DNA from: Oligoflexaceae bacterium
GTDB taxonomy: Bacteria; Bdellovibrionota_B; Oligoflexia; Oligoflexales; Oligoflexaceae
Assembly (NCBI GenBank): GCA_947474445.1
Contig: CANJJY010000123.1
Span: forward strand, 1-10,739
Reading direction: 5' to 3'
Length of the DNA stretch: 10,739 nt
In this document: piece by piece, positions 6,331-10,739 of the stretch
How the letters are laid out: every line of letters starts with the position of its first letter
How positions within the stretch are numbered: position 1 is the stretch's first letter
The notes under the pieces: model-generated
Told to the model about the DNA's origin: nothing
The model's input: only the letters and a program-made list of their open reading frames with translations
Database searches by the model: none
Position numbers and translations under genes: made by a program

Positions 6331-6472
6331 GGCGGTTGCTTCGCTCCCGCCTTGGTACGGGTTCGGGTTCGGGGAGGCGGTTGCTTCGCTCCCGCCTAGG
6401 TACGGGTATGGGTTCGGGGTGGCGGTTGCTTCGCTCCCGCTGGGTTCGGGGTGGCGGTTGCTTCGCTCCCGC
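6331..6472. repeat. Tandem array of four palindromic repeats (45-base period)
   Basis: The 20-base core GGCGGTTGCTTCGCTCCCGC occurs without a mismatch at 6331-6350, 6376-6395, 6421-6440 and 6453-6472, all in one orientation. The first three cores are 45 bases apart and the last is 32, as if 13 bases had been lost. Spacers are G-rich, with TTCGGG sub-repeats. Each core can fold, GGCGG pairing with CCGCC (with the extra C after the core in copies 1, 2 and 4) plus a small inner GC/GC stem. The array begins 63 bases right of the terminator and ends ten bases from the stop of the protease gene, so it would lie in that gene's 3' untranslated RNA. Confidence 0.9.
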
Positions 6473-6481
6473 CTTGGGGTT

Positions 6482-7651
6482 TTATTTTAGACTTAGGGTT
6501 TGATTGTAGAGCGCGCGAATGGCATCGAAGTCACCCTGCGTGACATTTTGTGTGCCGTCGCTGTAGCCCATGATGCTGCGGTAGTGATCGTGGCCTTCTT
6601 CCTCAAACTCATGACCTAATCCGAAAAAGTGACCAAGCTCATGCGTCATGGTTTCGTTCGCTTGGCCCGTGAACCCATCTCCTACTATGTCCATGAAAAT
6701 CATGACGTCACTGTCGATCAATTCCCAACTTGAAGTATTGATCTGGGGAATCGTTAAACCCGCTATCACAAACTCTTGGCTGTTCTCAGCCCTAAAATTA
6801 CTGACCAAATAAATACAATGCTGATTCAAATCAGAAAAAGGCGCAAATTCAGTTTTGACTTCGTACGCTACTTCCTTGGTACTGTCATTCGGCTTACGCT
6901 GAGCATCCCGCGTCCATGCCACTAGACTATTCTTTACTGTCGACTGCTGCAGTGTCGAAGGACTTCCACACAGATTGATCGTAATATCCTCTTCCCACTT
7001 GATCGGGAAATGACCCAATATATAATTGTAAAGCGATGACCTCTGAATCAAAGGCTTAGTGACAGCCCCACTGGTAAAGGTAATTGATACCAGCGTCCGA
7101 CCTTCCTCGGCCGATTGCCAGGAGACGAGAAAACTAAAGGCATTGCCATCGTCTTTGAGACTGTAATGCTCGACCGTGACGGCCTGTTCATCAGGACCCG
7201 AACTTGCCTTGAGGCCGACCAATTCATATCCATCATTCACAGGCTTGAAACTTAACTTGAAAGAATCCTTGGGATTGCCCGCGGCCTCATAGAGGAGCTC
7301 ATCCCCATCCTCTATAAAAGAATAGGGAAGAGTCTCGAGGGCAGCTGATTCATCGTCTTTCAAAGAGGTGCTGTTCTCTTTTTCAACTTGGGCGAAGTTT
7401 TCTTTTTTCATCTGCGGTTCCCTCTCTCTGAAGAAACTCACACCCGATAAATGAAAACCATTGAAATTGTCGCGATTTTCTTTGGTGATGAACGTCGACT
7501 TGTTCACAGTCGATCCCTTCAACAGCCGCCTGGGATCGCCATGCACGAAGTAGACGACCGACTCGGGCTTCTTCTCTGATTTCTTTGAACCACAAGCAGG
7601 GAGCACCACCGTGCATAAAGCGATCGATATAAAGAGTTTTAATAAAGACAT
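6482..7651 (-). CDS. Putative metzincin (matrixin-like) zinc metalloprotease lipoprotein
   Basis: The 389-residue product has a type II signal peptide with lipobox LPAC and Cys20 as the lipidated residue, then a Lys/Glu-rich spacer. The C-terminal catalytic part carries the metzincin zinc motif HELGHFFGLGH (337-347; His337, His341, His347, catalytic Glu338) and a Met-turn SIMGY (359-363), as in matrixins. The roughly 190 residues before the catalytic part are unrecognised and could be a pro-region or a binding domain. The mature protein has only two other cysteines, Cys228 and Cys279, which could form a disulfide. It should be a membrane-anchored peptidase facing the periplasm or exterior; substrates are unknown. 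The ATG at 7651 was chosen over the GTG at 7675 because GAGGAG lies nine bases upstream and the signal peptide then starts normally. It follows uvrA by 101 bases on the same strand and may be partly co-transcribed with it. Confidence 0.85.
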   Translation of the reverse strand: MSLLKLFISIALCTVVLPACGSKKSEKKPESVVYFVHGDPRRLLKGSTVNKSTFITKENRDNFNGFHLSGVSFFREREPQMKKENFAQVEKENSTSLKDDESAALETLPYSFIEDGDELLYEAAGNPKDSFKLSFKPVNDGYELVGLKASSGPDEQAVTVEHYSLKDDGNAFSFLVSWQSAEEGRTLVSITFTSGAVTKPLIQRSSLYNYILGHFPIKWEEDITINLCGSPSTLQQSTVKNSLVAWTRDAQRKPNDSTKEVAYEVKTEFAPFSDLNQHCIYLVSNFRAENSQEFVIAGLTIPQINTSSWELIDSDVMIFMDIVGDGFTGQANETMTHELGHFFGLGHEFEEEGHDHYRSIMGYSDGTQNVTQGDFDAIRALYNQTLSLK

Positions 7652-7680
7652 GGGCTTACACTCCTCGCGGTCCACGAATC

Positions 7681-7693
7681 AGCCATATTGGCT
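7681..7693. promoter_or_regulatory. Palindrome upstream of the protease gene
   Basis: AGCCA-TAT-TGGCT is a perfect 5-bp inverted repeat around three bases, about 30 bases upstream of the protease start in the 101-base gap after uvrA. It could be an operator or a small RNA hairpin. No convincing -35/-10 pair was found in this gap. Confidence 0.25.
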
Positions 7694-7752
7694 ATTTGCT
7701 TTGTACCCGAGTTGCTCGACCTTGCCTGAACCCTTTTTGCGCTTTGAGCCCC

Positions 7753-10656
7753 TTATTCGCTCTTTTCAGTCAAAGAAAATGCCTCGGCCAAAAAACGGCC
7801 TGTATGCGAGGCCTTAACCCGCGCGACATCCTCGGGACGCCCGGTGGCTACGATCAAGCCACCCTCCTTGCCCCCCTCAGGGCCCACGTCGATCACCCAA
7901 TCCGCACTCTTGATGACATCGAGATTGTGCTCGATCACCAGCACCGTGTTCCCCGCATCGACCAATCGCTGCAAGACCTCGAGGAGCTGCGCGATGTCGT
8001 GGAAATGCAAACCCGTCGTCGGCTCATCGAGAATATAGAGCGTCCTCCCCGTCTCCCGCTTAGCCAACTCACGCGCTAACTTGATCCTCTGCGCTTCGCC
8101 CCCTGACAAGGTCGTCGCCGCCTGCCCGAGCTTGATGTAGGACAGCCCCACATCCATCAGCGTATCGAGTATCGTCACGACCTTTGGATGGTTGGCAAAG
8201 ATTGCCCGCGCCTCCCGCACTGAAAGCCCCAAGACGTCAGCAATGGACAGACCCTTGTAAAGAATTTCACAGGTCGTCTCATTGAACCTCAATCCCTTAC
8301 ACGCCTCACAGGGAACAAACACATCGGCGAGAAAATGCATCTCTACTTTGATGAACCCATCGCCCTGACAAGGTTCGCAGCGACCACCCTTCACATTGAA
8401 GGAAAATCGACCCTTGGTATACCCACGCAGCTGCGATTCAGGCAAGAGCGCATAAAAATCGCGGATCAAATCAAAAACCTTGGTGTAAGTCGCGGGATTG
8501 CTCCTTGGCGTCCGCCCAATCGGCTTTTGATCGATGTTGATAATCTTGTCGATATGCTCCAAGCCACGGATCCGCTTGTGACGACCCACCTCGACGTCGG
8601 CATCATGCAGCTTACGCGCGATCGCCGGATAGAGAATGTGATTGATCAGCGTCGATTTTCCTGCTCCCGAAACTCCCGTGACCGCCGTCAAAACTCGCAA
8701 AGGAATGTGTGCATCGACGTTTCTCAGATTGTTGGCACTCGCTCCCTCAATCACAATCTCTGCCTTGGGATCGAGCGGCCGCCTCGCGGCAGGCATAGGA
8801 ATCTTCTTCTTCCCACTCAGATACTGGCCCGTCAAAGACCGCGGCTCCTGACACACGTCTTGGTAACTGCCCGCGACGACGACCTCGCCCCCTTCCACCC
8901 CGGCGCCCGGTCCGAAATCGACGATCCAATCGGCCGCTTCTATCGTCTCTTGATCGTGCTCGACCACGATCAAAGAATTGCCCAGATCGCGCAGATGCTT
9001 CAAGGTCTGCAGCAACTTCTCATTGTCTCGCTGATGCAAACCAATCGAGGGCTCGTCGAGAATATAGAGGACGCCGGTCAACTCAGAACCTATCTGCGAT
9101 GCGAGACGAATGCGCTGCGCTTCGCCTCCGGACAGAGTCGGACCCTTGCGATCGAGCGTGAGATAGGAGAGCCCCACGTTGACGAGAAAACTCAAACGAC
9201 TGTGAATCTCCTTTAAGAGCTCTGCCGCAATCGCCTTCTGACTCGAGGTGAGTTCGATGCTGGCCAAATACTGACGCGAATCCTCGATCGACAGCTGACA
9301 AAGATCGATGATCGATTTGTCGCCGATGCGAACGGACAAAACCTCGGGCTTCAACTTCTGGCCCGCACAACTCGCGCAAGACTGCGAAGACATAAAGCGC
9401 TGATACCAATCCTTCATGCTCTCCGACTGCGTGGACAGATAACGCCGCATCATCGAGGGCAAAAGCCCCTCATAAGCGTGCTTCCACGTCCCTTGACTCT
9501 TGGCCCCCTGCCACTTCACCGTCAAGGCCTTGCCGCCCTCGCCGTAGAGCACGAGATTCTGAGTTTTCTTAGCGAGCTTATTCCAGGGCTTGTCGAAGTT
9601 AATTCCCCATTGCTTTTGCATCGCCGTGAAACGCTCTTGACTCCACGATCCCTCGCGATCCTCTCCGCCGTTCTTAAAGTATGAAGCCCACGGGAGAATC
9701 GCCCCCTCGCGGATGGACAGATTGGGATCGGGAATCACTTTCTCCGGATCCATCGCCACGACCGTACCGAGACCATTGCAGGTCATGCACATGCCGAGCG
9801 GCGAGTTGAAGGAAAACAAAGGCGGATCTAATTCGGGATACGCGATTCCGCAACAGCTGCGCTCTTCACTCATCCGAAGATCCTGACCCCCTTCGCGATG
9901 AATGATGATCGAACCCTGTCCCCGCTTGAGCGCCTGCTCGACGGAATCAGTCAAACGCTGACGAAAACTCGCGCCCGGCTTGACGACGAGCCGATCGATC
10001 ACCGCCTCTATCGTATGCTTCTTATGTTTTTGTAGATCCTGCACGTCCTCAAGACGCACGACCGAACCATTGACCCGCAGCCGCTCGTAGCCCTGAGCCT
10101 GGAGCCCTTCGAGGACATCCTTGTGGGTTCCCTTGCGATGCTCGATGACGGGCGCGAGAATCAAAATCTTGCTGTCAGCCGGCATGTCCTGGATCTGCTG
10201 CACCATGCTCGCCGCATCGCCGCGTCCCACTTTCTTGCCGCATTTATAACAGTATTGAACGCCTATCCGCGCATAGAGTACGCGCAGGTAATCGAAAACC
10301 TCGGTGATGGTGCCTACCGTCGATCGCGGGTTCTTACTCGCCGACTTTTGCTCGATGGAAATAGTCGGGGCTAAGCCGCGGATCGATTCATAGCGCGGCT
10401 TATCCATCTGACCGAGAAATTGCCGCGCATACGAGGATAAAGACTCAACATAACGGCGCTGACCCTCGGCAAAAATCGTGTCGAAGGCTAAACTCGATTT
10501 GCCCGAACCCGACACGCCGGTGAAAACGACCAGTTTTTTCTTCGGCAGAGACACAGTTACATGCTTGAGATTATGCTCTTCTGCACCTTTGACAAACAAG
10601 ACCTCACTCTCAGACACGACGGGAAGGCTACTAGACGTCTGACGATCGAGAAACAT
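7753..10656 (-). CDS. uvrA: Excinuclease ABC subunit A (UvrA)
   Basis: UvrA is the damage-sensing ATPase of nucleotide excision repair; as a dimer it loads UvrB at lesions in the cytoplasm. The 967-residue product carries two ABC cassettes: Walker A GVSGSGKSS (47-55), signature LSGGEAQR (508-515) and Walker B LYILDEPS (530-537); then GVSGAGKST (661-669), LSGGEAQR (850-857) and LYILDEPT (873-880). The C-terminal zinc module is complete (Cys760, 763, 783, 786), and a CASC pair lies at 427-430. The first zinc module is odd: the usual CxxC is reduced to adjacent Cys268-Cys269, while its partner CMTC (290-293) is intact. An extra CxxC pair sits at 136-139. The ATG at 10656 was chosen because AAAGGA lies seven bases upstream. 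An ATG at 10695 would add 13 residues but has no binding site. Family homology begins near residue 18. Confidence 0.95.
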   Translation of the reverse strand: MFLDRQTSSSLPVVSESEVLFVKGAEEHNLKHVTVSLPKKKLVVFTGVSGSGKSSLAFDTIFAEGQRRYVESLSSYARQFLGQMDKPRYESIRGLAPTISIEQKSASKNPRSTVGTITEVFDYLRVLYARIGVQYCYKCGKKVGRGDAASMVQQIQDMPADSKILILAPVIEHRKGTHKDVLEGLQAQGYERLRVNGSVVRLEDVQDLQKHKKHTIEAVIDRLVVKPGASFRQRLTDSVEQALKRGQGSIIIHREGGQDLRMSEERSCCGIAYPELDPPLFSFNSPLGMCMTCNGLGTVVAMDPEKVIPDPNLSIREGAILPWASYFKNGGEDREGSWSQERFTAMQKQWGINFDKPWNKLAKKTQNLVLYGEGGKALTVKWQGAKSQGTWKHAYEGLLPSMMRRYLSTQSESMKDWYQRFMSSQSCASCAGQKLKPEVLSVRIGDKSIIDLCQLSIEDSRQYLASIELTSSQKAIAAELLKEIHSRLSFLVNVGLSYLTLDRKGPTLSGGEAQRIRLASQIGSELTGVLYILDEPSIGLHQRDNEKLLQTLKHLRDLGNSLIVVEHDQETIEAADWIVDFGPGAGVEGGEVVVAGSYQDVCQEPRSLTGQYLSGKKKIPMPAARRPLDPKAEIVIEGASANNLRNVDAHIPLRVLTAVTGVSGAGKSTLINHILYPAIARKLHDADVEVGRHKRIRGLEHIDKIINIDQKPIGRTPRSNPATYTKVFDLIRDFYALLPESQLRGYTKGRFSFNVKGGRCEPCQGDGFIKVEMHFLADVFVPCEACKGLRFNETTCEILYKGLSIADVLGLSVREARAIFANHPKVVTILDTLMDVGLSYIKLGQAATTLSGGEAQRIKLARELAKRETGRTLYILDEPTTGLHFHDIAQLLEVLQRLVDAGNTVLVIEHNLDVIKSADWVIDVGPEGGKEGGLIVATGRPEDVARVKASHTGRFLAEAFSLTEKSE

Positions 10657-10739
10657 AAGGGCATCCTTTACCGGAAAAGGCGAAAACGTTACCATACTTT
10701 TGTATTGAAGGAATGACTAGCAGGAAATTACTTTGACTC
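10657..10739 (-). other. Upstream region of uvrA at the right edge
   Basis: This stretch holds the uvrA ribosome binding site (minus-strand AAAGGA, plus-strand about 10664-10669), the alternative ATG at 10695, and A/T-rich DNA. I see no E. coli-type LexA box (CTGT-N8-ACAG) and no clear promoter. The region is cut by the window end. Confidence 0.4.

Noticed and set aside
6331..6472. Repeats considered as a CRISPR array
   Set aside because: The spacers are near-identical rather than unique, there are only four copies with uneven spacing, and no cas genes are present.
6212..6490. 92-codon plus-strand frame giving 15-residue peptide repeats
   Set aside because: The period of 45 bases is a multiple of three, so an open repeat frame is expected. 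It begins inside the terminator, has no ribosome binding site, and the last spacing of 32 bases breaks the frame register.
8335..9216. 293-codon open frame on the plus strand
   Set aside because: It is antisense to uvrA, has no motif of its own and follows codon bias of the real gene.
10657..10739. LexA (SOS) box upstream of uvrA
   Set aside because: No CTGT-N8-ACAG or similar palindrome is visible in the available upstream bases, although the region is truncated by the window end.

Overview
The window looks like ordinary chromosomal DNA of a free-living Gram-negative bacterium of moderate G+C content. Two predicted lipoproteins with type II signal peptides, a type II NADH dehydrogenase, a sigma-54 activator of the NifA type and Shine-Dalgarno-led genes all fit a proteobacterium-like lineage. 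The mix of a class II fructose bisphosphatase, an EF-hand lipoprotein and a metzincin lipoprotein would suit Bdellovibrionota/Oligoflexia or another delta-like group. That placement is inference; no rRNA or other taxonomic marker is present.

Layout, left to right. Bases 1-224 hold the 3' end of an unrecognised plus-strand gene. A small charged protein (381-599, +) follows, closed by a clear intrinsic terminator. A 420-base gene-free stretch with four CCTACA motifs leads to a sigma-54-dependent activator (1045-2628, +). This converges on an NDH-2 gene (2712-4022, -) across a symmetric hairpin. NDH-2 is divergent from an EF-hand lipoprotein gene (4298-5005, +). Next comes glpX, class II fructose-1,6-bisphosphatase (5224-6183, +), preceded by a structured leader. 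glpX converges on a metzincin lipoprotein gene (6482-7651, -). Between these two lie a bidirectional terminator and a tandem array of 45-base palindromic repeats. The rest is uvrA (7753-10656, -), which lies upstream of the protease gene on the same strand.

The genes do not form one pathway. NDH-2 (respiratory NADH oxidation), GlpX (gluconeogenesis) and UvrA (nucleotide excision repair) are housekeeping. The sigma-54 activator has no evident target operon here. The protease and the EF-hand protein are probably anchored in the cell envelope. No mobile element, CRISPR array, tRNA or rRNA was seen, and there is no convincing new multi-gene system.

The points most worth a second look are the tandem palindromic repeats, the CCTACA cluster upstream of the activator, the glpX leader structure, and a UvrA whose first zinc-site CxxC is shortened to an adjacent Cys-Cys pair.
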